Shown here one piece after another: positions 54,098-62,099 of a DNA stretch of 64,000 bases. Made by a program: the position numbers and the translations under genes. Location of the stretch: assembly GCA_014730275.1 (NCBI GenBank), contig WJIL01000117.1:1-64000 (forward strand). The letters are read 5' to 3'. Each line of letters begins with the position of its first letter. Position 1 is the stretch's first letter. The notes under the pieces were generated by a model, which was given only the letters and a program-made list of their open reading frames with translations, did no database searches and was not told where the DNA came from. Source of the stretch: Candidatus Lokiarchaeota archaeon. Lineage in GTDB: Archaea > Asgardarchaeota > Thorarchaeia > Thorarchaeales > Thorarchaeaceae.

Positions 54098-54113
54098 GTA
54101 TTACGGGTATTAG
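54098..54113 (+). repeat. GTATTA element 6 (promoter of the ATPase-RHH operon)
   Basis: GTATTACGGGTATTAG, one mismatch at the last base, 19 bp upstream of the ATPase start codon (54079) and therefore likely in its promoter. Confidence 0.72.
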
Positions 54114-54283
54114 TACATCCTACAATACACAGTGTTGTAATACAATTATTGTAGTTATAACCCTTTCTAGCAAATTTGCGACTTTTCTTAGCAACGTGTC
54201 CACAACTTTTTTCAGCAATCGATAGGCCCAATGACACCAGTCATAGAAGAAGAGTTTCCACCAAATAAGGGAAGCAGGAAATT

Positions 54284-54562
54284 ATGGAATTAGATAGAAT
54301 TCAAAGAATACTCAACTCATTCATGGCAATCAGCTTTCTGGTTTTCGTCGGCCTTGCAGGCTATATTTTTCTCAGAGACATATCTCTAACTAACCAAACT
54401 GTAGCACTCCCATTTGCATTTCTTTATCTTAGTATAGTTACTCTGATTACTACTGCCCGAATTGCAGAGAATCCTGATGGTCTGAGCGATTACCTGCGCG
54501 GATGGGTGGCTGTTTGCGCTTTTGGAACCCTTATCAGCGCACTTGCTTTCATGGTTCCGTAG
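54284..54562 (+). CDS. Small three-helix membrane protein
   Basis: The 92-residue protein contains three hydrophobic helices (residues 10-29, 38-58, 71-90), joined by short loops, with a charged N-terminus (MELDRIQRIL). I do not recognise the family. It precedes atpD by 65 bp and might belong to the same transcript, but a role in the ATP synthase is not indicated; the archaeal c-type subunits have two helices and a conserved acidic residue not present here. The ATG at 54284 has GGAAG in reach. Confidence 0.68.
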   Translation: MELDRIQRILNSFMAISFLVFVGLAGYIFLRDISLTNQTVALPFAFLYLSIVTLITTARIAENPDGLSDYLRGWVAVCAFGTLISALAFMVP

Positions 54563-54627
54563 AATCATTGCTGAATTCATAGCCGTTTGGATTAGTTAGT
54601 TCAACATACATTCGAGTGTGAACCTGT

Positions 54628-55257
54628 TTGACGGATATACTGCCAGGAACAAAAACCACGCGCATGGAACTACTGAATCTCCGAAAGCGAAAGCAGCTAG
54701 CTGAGCGTGGCCACGATCTTCTGAAAGAGAAAAGAGATTCTTTGATAATGGAATTTTTCAATGCGATTGCTGAAATAAGGGAAGCTCGGGCTGATGTAGA
54801 AGATACTCTTTCCGAGGCGTTCTCAGCATTGACACAAGCAAAGATGTTGATGGGTCCTGAACGCTTGGTTGAATTTGCTCATACCAGTAGGGCGGAAACT
54901 GAGCTTAACACAACTACGCGTTCAATGATGGGTGTAACTGTCCCCATTCTTTCTCTTCGTCAATCTGCTCCTGATATGCCATATTCCCTTCCTGATTCAA
55001 GTGCAAAGCTGGATACAATGACAGAGAAATTCACAGAAGCATTGAGGGCCATCGTTCGCCTTGCAGAAATAGAATCTACTGTAAAGCGTTTGGCTCATGA
55101 AATAGAAAGCACAAAAAGGCGCGTATCAGCTCTTGAGACGGTTGTCATTCCGAGATTGGAGGCAACTGCAAGATATGTCAAATTAGCACTTGAAGAACGT
55201 GAACGCTCCGATTTCTATCGAACCAAACTCGTACGGGATCAGATTTCCGATTCTTAA
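54628..55257 (+). CDS. atpD: A/V-type ATP synthase subunit D
   Basis: Subunit D forms the central rotor shaft of the archaeal A1Ao ATP synthase. The 209-residue protein is a long antiparallel coiled coil: PGTKTTRMELLNLRKRKQLAERGHDLLKEKRDSL at the N-terminus is the family hallmark, and the C-terminal helix (ESTKRRVSALETVVIPRLEATARYVKLALEERERSDFYRTKLVRD) is equally typical. Start TTG at 54628. The other atp genes are not in this window, so the gene is split from the usual operon. It overlaps the convergent nac by 4 bp. Confidence 0.93.
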   Translation: MTDILPGTKTTRMELLNLRKRKQLAERGHDLLKEKRDSLIMEFFNAIAEIREARADVEDTLSEAFSALTQAKMLMGPERLVEFAHTSRAETELNTTTRSMMGVTVPILSLRQSAPDMPYSLPDSSAKLDTMTEKFTEALRAIVRLAEIESTVKRLAHEIESTKRRVSALETVVIPRLEATARYVKLALEERERSDFYRTKLVRDQISDS

Positions 55258-55637
55258 CCGCTCTTCAATTTCAGTATGGCTGCTGCCAAATCTCCCTCAG
55301 TTTCTTCGAGTGCCTTCTTGGCTGCCTCGATGCTCACACCAGTTTGATTTGAAACTAGAGCGGCATCTTCCATAGGAATCTCGACCTTCTTTTTCTTTTT
55401 CTTGCTTTCCGTCTTAGAGCTTTCTTCTCCTCTTGGACGCTCTTGCCTATCTCCACCAATCTGAAAAGTTTCACTTCCAGATTGCTTTATCATGGTCACT
55501 TCCGGTTTTGGAAAATACCACTCCTTGTCGTCAAATCTAATGATGACTTCCTCTACTCCTTTGATTTCTTCTTGTTCTATGCCCATCTTCTTCATCATTC
55601 TGGCTAGCTGTTTAGGAGATAAACCTCTGAATCCCAT
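55254..55637 (-). CDS. nac: Nascent polypeptide-associated complex protein
   Basis: Archaeal NAC binds nascent chains on ribosomes as a homodimer. The 127-residue product has the start MGFRGLSPKQLARMMKKMG, the NAC domain strands EVIIRFDDKEWYFPKPEVTMIKQSGSETFQIGG, a Lys-rich linker and a C-terminal UBA domain (ALVSNQTGVSIEAAKKALEETEGDLAAAILKL). All domains are intact. Upstream is a 361-bp spacer with two GTATTA elements. Confidence 0.95.
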   Translation of the reverse strand: MGFRGLSPKQLARMMKKMGIEQEEIKGVEEVIIRFDDKEWYFPKPEVTMIKQSGSETFQIGGDRQERPRGEESSKTESKKKKKKVEIPMEDAALVSNQTGVSIEAAKKALEETEGDLAAAILKLKSG

Positions 55638-55998
55638 TTGAATTGACCTCTTTTCCTTTCAGTCATCTTAGTTGAATAAACCCATCCATTAAATGCTTGC
55701 GTTATCGAAGAGGAAAACTAAATCAAAGCCAAAACCAAATCCCCCTTTGCTTATAGATTGCGTTGTATTATCAGTATTACAAATCATTTCGTATTAATAG
55801 TATTACAAGAGATAGTTCCTGAGAATCACAAATATGAATGAAACTCTACAATTGGCGTTGATATCCTATTAATGGGGTATTAGAAAACATGCTGCCTTCT
55901 CAATGCATTTCTCCCTTCTCTAAGAAATCCGCCGGAGTGACCAGCTAGTTTCATTGTTCAATCGGCTTTCATCTAAGGATTTGTTGCTTGATAATGGG
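55638..55998. repeat. 361-bp spacer with two GTATTA elements
   Basis: Elements GTATTATCAGTATTAC (55765-55780) and GTATTAATAGTATTAC (55791-55806) lie 26 bp apart start to start, both in plus orientation. The rest of the spacer, between nac and the pan 3' end, holds no recognisable ORF; the TAATGGGG stretch near 55870 is only AT-rich. Confidence 0.75.
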
Positions 55999-57201
55999 CT
56001 AGCAATACATATTGCTTGGCTGTTCCCTCTCATTTCCTCTATTGCCTACCTTGGAGATAGCATTACGGAAATCAGATTGTTTTACACATGTCCTGCCTTC
56101 TCGAATTGCAAACATTCCTGCTTCAGTACAAATCGCCTTGATGTCTGCACCGGTTTGTCCCTTTGTTGCGCTGACTAGTTGGTGAAGACTCAACTCAGAA
56201 TGGAGATTCATACCGCGGGTATGAATCTTGAAGATTTCTTCTCTACTGATACTATCTGGCAGTGGGAAGTCAATTATTCTATCAAACCGTCCTGGTCTTA
56301 GCAGTGCTGGATCTAATATATCGGGCCGATTTGTGGCACCGATTACTGCTACCTCCCCTCTTGCTTCAAACCCATCCAGTTCACTCAGAAGCTGCATCAA
56401 TGTTCGCTGGACTTCTCTATCTCCTGAAGTTGCAATATCTAGCCTATGGGAACCGACTGCATCAAGCTCGTCAATAAAGACAACCGCTGGAGCTTTTTCT
56501 TTCCCCATCATGAATATCTCTCTTACGAGCCTTGCACCTTCTCCAATAAACTTCTGTACAAGCTCCGAACCTATTACTCTGATGAAGGTAGCATTTGTTT
56601 CGTGAGCAACAGCCCTCGCAGACAGCGTCTTTCCTGTTCCTGGCTTTCCAGTCAGGAGCACACCCTTCGGAGGTTCAATTCCAACTTCTTCGAACAACTC
56701 TGGCTTCAAGAGTGGAAGTTCAACAGTTTCCTTGATTTCCCTCAGCTGTTCATCAAGTCCACCGATATCTTCGTAGGAAACGTCTGGCGCTTCTTCAATT
56801 TCCATAGCTCTTATCATCGGATCTCGAGATGGAGGAAGCTCCTGAGTCACAGCAAATGATCTTTGATTGAGTGCCACACGCATTCCTGATTGCAGCTTCT
56901 CATCTGGAATGGATGAAGCCACATGCACAACAAAGCTTGGCCCCGTTGAGCTCTTCACAATTGCCCTGCCGTCTTCCAATATATCCACAAGAGTCGCCGC
57001 TATCAATGGTGACTGTCTGAGCTTTTCTAATTCTGTTCTAAGTGTCTGTGTTTCCTTCTCTAGACGACTACGTTCTGCATGGAGTATTTGCTTCTCGGTT
57101 TCTAGTGCACGTAGACGTCTTTCCAAGTGCCGAGTGTAGTTGTCTGCATACCCTGATTCTTCGACGCTCTTGTCGTCTTTTGCGTCAGTCGTCCCCGGCA
57201 A
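55999..57201 (-). CDS. pan: Proteasome-activating nucleotidase
   Basis: PAN is the hexameric AAA+ unfoldase that feeds the 20S proteasome. The 400-residue protein has an N-terminal coiled coil (about 14-65), an OB domain, then the AAA core: Walker A GKPGTGKT near 188, Walker [12 protein letters not shown] near 243, and [12 protein letters not shown]. The C-terminus is ...QPSNMYC; Tyr as penultimate residue after a hydrophobic Met fits the HbYX gate-opening motif. Length is normal. The gene is solitary, 360 bp from nac and divergent from mbf1. Confidence 0.96.
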   Translation of the reverse strand: MPGTTDAKDDKSVEESGYADNYTRHLERRLRALETEKQILHAERSRLEKETQTLRTELEKLRQSPLIAATLVDILEDGRAIVKSSTGPSFVVHVASSIPDEKLQSGMRVALNQRSFAVTQELPPSRDPMIRAMEIEEAPDVSYEDIGGLDEQLREIKETVELPLLKPELFEEVGIEPPKGVLLTGKPGTGKTLSARAVAHETNATFIRVIGSELVQKFIGEGARLVREIFMMGKEKAPAVVFIDELDAVGSHRLDIATSGDREVQRTLMQLLSELDGFEARGEVAVIGATNRPDILDPALLRPGRFDRIIDFPLPDSISREEIFKIHTRGMNLHSELSLHQLVSATKGQTGADIKAICTEAGMFAIREGRTCVKQSDFRNAISKVGNRGNEREQPSNMYC

Positions 57202-57365
57202 TTTATGACACCTTGAATGGCAATTAACTGGGTCTTAAATTAAGTTTATTCATAATGACTCATAATACGGGTGGAGTTAGAGATGACATCTCAACTTCAA
57301 GCATGTTGACTCGGATATGTTTATCTATGAAGACTTCGAACATTCATATAACGAGGTAACGATTT

Positions 57366-57947
57366 TTGCCAAGCTGCGAACTTTGCGGCAGAGAAATAAA
57401 AGGTCGAGGTCGCAGGACAAAGATTGATGGTGTCCCTATGCTAGTTTGCTCCCAATGTGCCTCTCAATTCGGTCAGAGCAAACCGGCCTCAACGACTAGT
57501 AAATCATCAAGATCCAAACGAAGCACTTCTTGGGTCAAAAGTGGAAGTTCAGCATCTCCTTCTCAGAAAAGACTCAAGAAGAAAAAGAAGAAGCCCCAAC
57601 GAAATACAAGAAGACGAGGGGTGTTGCTTGATGATATGATGGTAGTAAAGGACTATGCAGAAAAGATTCGAACATCAAGACAGAAGAAAGGCCTCTCCCA
57701 AGAACAGCTCGCCCAGAGAGTCGGTGAAAGAATTTCTACTCTTCAATCAATTGAGGCAGGCCGTTTGAAACCCACTATGAAAACCATTCGAGGCATTGAG
57801 CGTGAATTGGGAATTTCATTACTTGAACCCATTCGAAGCGCTTCTGCCGCTCCTAGATCTTCCAAAGGCAATAAGCGACTCACTTTGGGTGATGTTGTAA
57901 AAGTGAAACGAAAAAAGAGCCAGAAAAGAGAAAATTCTGAAGATTGA
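57366..57947 (+). CDS. mbf1: Archaeal multiprotein bridging factor 1
   Basis: aMBF1 has an N-terminal zinc ribbon (CELCGREI near residue 4 and CSQCASQ near 28) and a C-terminal Cro-type HTH (DYAEKIRTSRQKKGLSQEQLAQRVGERISTLQSIEAGRLKPT, about 95-140), joined by a Lys/Ser-rich linker. It is thought to bridge transcription or translation components. The 193-residue frame starts TTG at 57366 (MPSCELCGRE). It overlaps by 4 bp the upstream-extended tfe frame, but the likely tfe start lies 132 bp further on. Confidence 0.93.
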   Translation: MPSCELCGREIKGRGRRTKIDGVPMLVCSQCASQFGQSKPASTTSKSSRSKRSTSWVKSGSSASPSQKRLKKKKKKPQRNTRRRGVLLDDMMVVKDYAEKIRTSRQKKGLSQEQLAQRVGERISTLQSIEAGRLKPTMKTIRGIERELGISLLEPIRSASAAPRSSKGNKRLTLGDVVKVKRKKSQKRENSED

Positions 57948-58078
57948 ACCATCGGGAAGAAAAGGTCTTATATTGCGTCAGAACAATATATTATTTGACA
58001 GTAGTAGTTAGAGACCAGAGTTTTCGCTCCCAACAAATCTCGACTCTGCATTTGATATCTCATGACAAGGTGGCTTCG

Positions 58079-58606
58079 ATGGCTGAAACTGATTTCAATA
58101 CCGACTTATTTAGGCTTGTAGTTGAAGAGATTGCCGGCAAAGAGGGGGTAGAGGTAGCTTCAGTACTTGTTAATAGTGACGAGACCACGGACGAGGAAAT
58201 AGCGACAAAGACCGACCTCAAGCTGAATACTGTCCGGAAAACATTATACAAGCTACACGATAATCAACTAGCCTCATATCGCAGAATCCGAGATAGTGAT
58301 ACTGGTTGGTTCCTATACTACTGGCGAATTCATCCGCAGAAAGCGCAGGCCTTGATAAACAGAAAGAAACGTATGGTTCTAAACTTGCTAGAACAGCGGC
58401 TTCAACATGAAAGCAGCAATGATTTGTATGTATGTGTAAATAGAGATTCTTCACCCGTGCCTTTTGAAGAGGCTATGAATCTAAGCTTCAGATGTCCGGT
58501 ATGCGGTGATCGCCTTGAGTATGTTGATAATAAGAAAACAATTGATTTCTTGAAGAAACGAGTTGAAGAACTCAGAGCAGATTTGAAGGCCACATCTGCA
58601 TCATAA
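58079..58606 (+). CDS. tfe: Transcription factor E
   Basis: TFE-alpha stabilises the open promoter complex. The 175-residue protein starts at ATG 58079, with AAGGTGG 8 nt upstream; the open frame extends to 57944 but without protein-like sequence. The winged helix is at 5-95 (EIATKTDLKLNTVRKTLYKLHDNQLASYRRIRDSDTGWFLYYWRI), and a zinc ribbon follows. One knuckle is degenerate: YVCVNRDS has a single Cys where homologues have CxxC, while the second, CPVCGD near 140, is intact. A coiled tail (FLKKRVEELRADL) ends it. Confidence 0.92.
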   Translation: MAETDFNTDLFRLVVEEIAGKEGVEVASVLVNSDETTDEEIATKTDLKLNTVRKTLYKLHDNQLASYRRIRDSDTGWFLYYWRIHPQKAQALINRKKRMVLNLLEQRLQHESSNDLYVCVNRDSSPVPFEEAMNLSFRCPVCGDRLEYVDNKKTIDFLKKRVEELRADLKATSAS

Positions 58607-58674
58607 CCTGTATGTGACCAGATAGTCTCTGATATTCTATCACATCACAATAGAGAAACCATGAGGAAGTACTA

Positions 58675-59430
58675 TTGACCAAAGTGACTTTAATTCCGCG
58701 AGCATATGGACCGGAATCGACCCATCTCTTGGATATTTTTAGCAGGCGGATTAGAAGTCTATCTGAGGATTTACACATCTCCCAGCTTCGCATTAGTACA
58801 AATTCCCGGGGTCACATAGAAATCACAATGGGTGGAGATGATGAGGAATTTCTGCGAAATGTGCTCGATCAACGCTACGGAATCGTACCAAGTTTTGAAA
58901 AGGTAAGCATAGATATAGAATACTCTGGATATTTAGTTGATGTTGGGCAAGTTGGATATGGGCTATACATCGATATTGGACTGTCACCGAATCCACCTAC
59001 AGATTTGTTAATTCCACTTCACAGATTGCGTGAGCAATTCGATATGCCGGGAAAATCACTTAATGAGATTTGCCGAAAACAAGTTCTTGTTGAGAACCTT
59101 CCGGTTAATACTCGTATTACAAACATAGATTCACGAAAGGCTGAACTGGAAGGAGAATTCGCAGAATCTTATATTGATCGAATTAATGCTTGGGCAAATG
59201 AAACTCATCAGCGACTACTTATTTTTGGGTCAACATATAGGATGATTGACAATGCCCTATCCAATACCAATCACAAACAGGATGTGATTGAAATTGAGCG
59301 AATAGGAACCTTCGAGTTTTCAGTTACTTGTAAATTGGGAACTAGAGCTACAGGTATTCTAGCCGCTATTGGCCCCCGCCTTCGTGGAATACCCGTTTAT
59401 CCATTCATACCTAAGAAAGTGCGAGGATAA
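58675..59430 (+). CDS. DUF2110-family archaeal protein
   Basis: This 251-residue protein resembles the archaeal DUF2110 family, which often follows tfe. It has a ferredoxin-like alternation near the N-terminus (TKVTLIPRAYG, then QLRISTNSRGHIEITMGGDDEEFLRNVL), a central beta barrel with GYGLYIDIGLSPNP that resembles an S1/OB type RNA-binding segment, and a domain with TRATGILAAIGPRLRG at the end. A translation- or RNA-linked role is likely given the S4/FtsJ methyltransferase gene 4 bp downstream. The start is TTG at 58675. Confidence 0.65.
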   Translation: MTKVTLIPRAYGPESTHLLDIFSRRIRSLSEDLHISQLRISTNSRGHIEITMGGDDEEFLRNVLDQRYGIVPSFEKVSIDIEYSGYLVDVGQVGYGLYIDIGLSPNPPTDLLIPLHRLREQFDMPGKSLNEICRKQVLVENLPVNTRITNIDSRKAELEGEFAESYIDRINAWANETHQRLLIFGSTYRMIDNALSNTNHKQDVIEIERIGTFEFSVTCKLGTRATGILAAIGPRLRGIPVYPFIPKKVRG

Positions 59431-59434
59431 AACC

Positions 59435-60124
59435 GTGCCAAGATTAGATAGGTGGCTCCGAGATAATGGGTATTTCAGTTCCCGCCAGACAGCGAAACGG
59501 GCAATTAAGAACGGTTTAGTGCTCGTAAACGAAAAGCGGGCAAAACCTTCCACACATGTGACCACAACGGACGAAATCCATATCTCTGAAGAAGCGCGAG
59601 ACATGCCTCTCGGGTATCTCAAACTCAAGGAAATAGACCAAATTTTGGAAACCAAAATCATCTCTCAAAATGACTACGTTCTCGATATTGGCAGTTCTGC
59701 TGGTGGGTTCATTCTCTATGCTAAGGAACAAGGCGCAAGAGTTCTTGGGATTGAGATCTCGGGCGACTTCCTCCCTCGATTGAGAGAAATAGCGCGTCAT
59801 TCTGAGGATGTCTCGATTCTAGAAGCTGATGCTTTTACAATGCCACTAGGAAACATTCCGTGTGGCGACTTCAACGTGATTCTGATTGATGTAACTACAG
59901 AACCTCGGTCTACACTGAAGCTTGCTCGGAGATTCTGTCGGTGCTTGAATTCTTCTGGTAAGATTTTGGTGGCTTTCAAATCCAATCCAATTCCCGATAC
60001 CGTTGATATCTCCCGCAATTCAATTGAAGACTTAGGTTTCGCTAATTGCAAGTCTATTGTATTAGATGAAAAAAGGCAGGAATTCCACATCTTTGCAATT
60101 AAGCCTGAAAATCATACAAAATGA
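59435..60124 (+). CDS. S4-domain FtsJ-like RNA methyltransferase
   Basis: The 229-residue protein begins with an S4 RNA-binding domain (RLDRWLRDNGYFSSRQTAKRAIKNGLVLVNEKR, residues 3-35) and continues with a Rossmann methyltransferase: motif I VLDIGSSAGGFILYA near residue 88, an acidic residue in VLGIEISGD and a DVTTEPRSTLKLA segment. The S4-plus-FtsJ layout is that of TlyA/hemolysin A-type 2'-O-methyltransferases. I chose GTG 59435 because GAGG lies 8 nt upstream and the S4 domain then starts directly; the frame is open from 59369. It is the second gene of a pair with the DUF2110 gene. Confidence 0.82.
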   Translation: MPRLDRWLRDNGYFSSRQTAKRAIKNGLVLVNEKRAKPSTHVTTTDEIHISEEARDMPLGYLKLKEIDQILETKIISQNDYVLDIGSSAGGFILYAKEQGARVLGIEISGDFLPRLREIARHSEDVSILEADAFTMPLGNIPCGDFNVILIDVTTEPRSTLKLARRFCRCLNSSGKILVAFKSNPIPDTVDISRNSIEDLGFANCKSIVLDEKRQEFHIFAIKPENHTK

Positions 60125-60263
60125 ATATATCAAGACAACGTGAGACTTCTATCTCTAGTGTTCCTATGATAATCAGTAGATATCTTCCAAGACAATGTTT
60201 TTAATCTGAAGGCTATCCACTGCTTACTGGGTAAAGACTCTTACTTGGTTTAGCCCACATATG

Positions 60264-60370
60264 GGGCGGTTGTCTAGCTCGGCTATGATGTCTCGTTTAC
60301 ACCGAGAATAACAGACGAGGTACTCGCTGTTCTCGACGGTCGCTGGTTCAAATCCGGCCCGCCCCACCAT
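60264..60370 (+). tRNA. tRNA-Val(TAC) with an intron in the variable loop
   Basis: The acceptor stem is GGGGCGG/CCGCCCC with discriminator A and encoded CCA (60368-60370). The anticodon arm is TCTCG-TTTACAC-CGAGA (anticodon TAC), and the T arm GCTGG-TTCAAAT-CCGGC. A 29-nt intron (60310-60338) splits the variable loop after position 44. CGAG pairs with CTCG as the central helix, bulges are AAT and ACG, and AACAG/CTGTT plus CGAG/CTCG form the inner hairpin. Cutting after the second bulge base leaves a 5-nt loop AGGTC. Confidence 0.93.
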
Positions 60371-60477
60371 TGCCTGCGAATTACCCTCTCTTCAATGAAA
60401 CGTGGATTCAATCTCTCTCACAAGCCTTAAGGTTATAATACCGTAATCTCTACGCTCTATCTAGTACAGTATCTAAT

Positions 60478-60597
60478 GCGGGAGTAGCCAAGCCCGGCCA
60501 ACGGCGCCAGACTTAAGATCTGTGACAAATCGGGGTCATACAATAAGACATCTGGTCTGGCAGCAGTTCGCGAGTTCGAATCTCGCCTCCCGCACCA
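60478..60597 (+). tRNA. tRNA-Leu(TAA) with a canonical intron at 37/38
   Basis: The acceptor stem is GCGGGAG/CTCCCGC with discriminator A and encoded CCA (60595-60597). The D arm GCC...GGC and T arm GCGAG-TTCGAAT-CTCGC are normal. The anticodon loop is CTTAAGA (anticodon TAA), closed by CCAGA/TCTGG. A 32-nt intron (60518-60549) lies between positions 37 and 38; CTTA pairs with TAAG, with AGA and ACA bulges, and the CCAGA/TCTGG helix is outside, a textbook bulge-helix-bulge. A long variable arm (about 14 nt, CTG/CAG stem) fits a class II tRNA. Confidence 0.94.
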
Positions 60598-60671
60598 TCA
60601 GCTTCAATCAGAAATTCGATGATGATTTCCTTTCAATGATATCCCGATTGAGTCTAGTTGGTGAGAAAAAC

Positions 60672-62000
60672 ATGGAATATGAACGACTAAAATTTCCCGA
60701 AAATTTCCTATGGGGTAGCGCGGCCGCCGCTCATCAAACTGAAGGCGGGAATCGCAATAGCTGGACGGAATGGGAATCGAAACCAGGAACTATCAAAGAT
60801 GGATCAACTTCTGAAGTTGCCTGTGATCACTATAATCGATACAAAGAAGATTTCGACTTAGCAAAAGAACTAGGTCACGAGGTTCACAGATTCTCTATTG
60901 AGTGGAGCAGAATTGAACCCAAAGAGGGCAAGTGGGACGATAGCGAAATTGAACATTACAGGAATGTCATCCAGGCCCTGTTGGATAGAGAAATTCAACC
61001 GATGGTCACACTTCATCATTTCACCAATCCAATCTGGTTTTCTGAAGATGATGGATGGTTGAATCCTTCTAGCCCTGATAGATTTGGTAGATTTGTACGA
61101 AAAGTGGTGGAGCCATTCACCGACTACGGTATAATCTGGAATACCATCAATGAACCGATGGTAGTTGTTACGATGGGATATCTCTTTGGTGATTTTCCTC
61201 CTGGTCTGCAAGATTATGGCAAGGCCTTGACGGCTGCCAAGAATCTATTAAAAGCACATGGGCAGGCAGCTACTGCTATCCGTGAAGTATATGATGAAAA
61301 AGGAATGGAACAACCCGACATCGCTCCAGTTCTTAGTACTTCATATTTCGAGCCTTATGACCCAAATAATGAGGAAGATGTGGAGTTAGCGGAGTATCTC
61401 GATTATCTGTACAATCATGCTTGGCTGGAAGGTGTGATGACATCAACTATACCTGAGATTATGGGTGAAGAGAAAACCTACAAACCATTGGAAGATAGTG
61501 CTGATTTCATTGGTGTGAATTACTATAGCAGAATGCGGGTTTCCTCCTCTCTTGATTTTATGGCAGGAGAAATGCCCCCAAAGGATCCAGATTTGCCACG
61601 TTGCGAAGGTTTGGAGTGGGAATTCTATCCTGAAGGTTACTACCCCATTCTCAAAGCCATTTGGGACAACTGGAAAACTCCGATTTTCTTGACAGAAAAT
61701 GGCATAGGGACCCAAGACGATTCCCTTCGTAGGAGATACATCGTCGCACATCTTCGACAGGTTCACAAAGCTATACGCGATGGCGTGGAAATTCTTGGCT
61801 ATCTTGTATGGAGTCTGACAGATAATTTCGAATGGGCGGAAGGCTATGAAAGCCATTTTGGCTTGGTTGAGGTGGATTACGAAACTCAAGAGCGAATACC
61901 CCGTGAAAGTGCCTATATGTTTAGAGAAATCATTCAAGAGAATGCTCTTACCTCTGAAATCCAAGCCAAACATCTCGATAGTGGGATAAATTCCTCCTAA
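60672..62000 (+). CDS. Glycoside hydrolase family 1 enzyme (beta-glycosidase)
   Basis: This 442-residue GH1 enzyme cleaves beta-glycosides (glucosides or galactosides; exact sugar not readable). It begins LKFPENFLWGSAAAAHQTEGG, has HRFSIEWSRIEPKEG near residue 75, the acid-base motif NTINEP near 157 and the nucleophile motif LTENGIG near 345, and ends with the usual WSLTDNFEWAEGYESHFGL. I start at ATG 60672 with GGTGA upstream; the open frame reaches back into the tRNA-Leu gene. There is no signal peptide, so it is cytoplasmic. It is a single gene between tRNA-Leu and gatD. Confidence 0.93.
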   Translation: MEYERLKFPENFLWGSAAAAHQTEGGNRNSWTEWESKPGTIKDGSTSEVACDHYNRYKEDFDLAKELGHEVHRFSIEWSRIEPKEGKWDDSEIEHYRNVIQALLDREIQPMVTLHHFTNPIWFSEDDGWLNPSSPDRFGRFVRKVVEPFTDYGIIWNTINEPMVVVTMGYLFGDFPPGLQDYGKALTAAKNLLKAHGQAATAIREVYDEKGMEQPDIAPVLSTSYFEPYDPNNEEDVELAEYLDYLYNHAWLEGVMTSTIPEIMGEEKTYKPLEDSADFIGVNYYSRMRVSSSLDFMAGEMPPKDPDLPRCEGLEWEFYPEGYYPILKAIWDNWKTPIFLTENGIGTQDDSLRRRYIVAHLRQVHKAIRDGVEILGYLVWSLTDNFEWAEGYESHFGLVEVDYETQERIPRESAYMFREIIQENALTSEIQAKHLDSGINSS

Positions 62001-62099
62001 TGCTCGAAATTACAGCAATATAGCTTTTGCATTGCTTGGGCGAAGGTTTTATGACGATACAGCGTTGGAGCACAAGCTGAGCTTCACAGGTGTATAATT

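Noticed and set aside
48784-55806. CRISPR array made of the GTATTA elements
   Set aside because: Repeats are only 16 bp, spacing ranges from 26 bp to about 1.7 kb, and no cas genes are near.
61443-61973. 176-residue minus-strand ORF antisense to the GH1 gene
   Set aside because: Shadow of the glycosidase codon pattern; no start context or family similarity.
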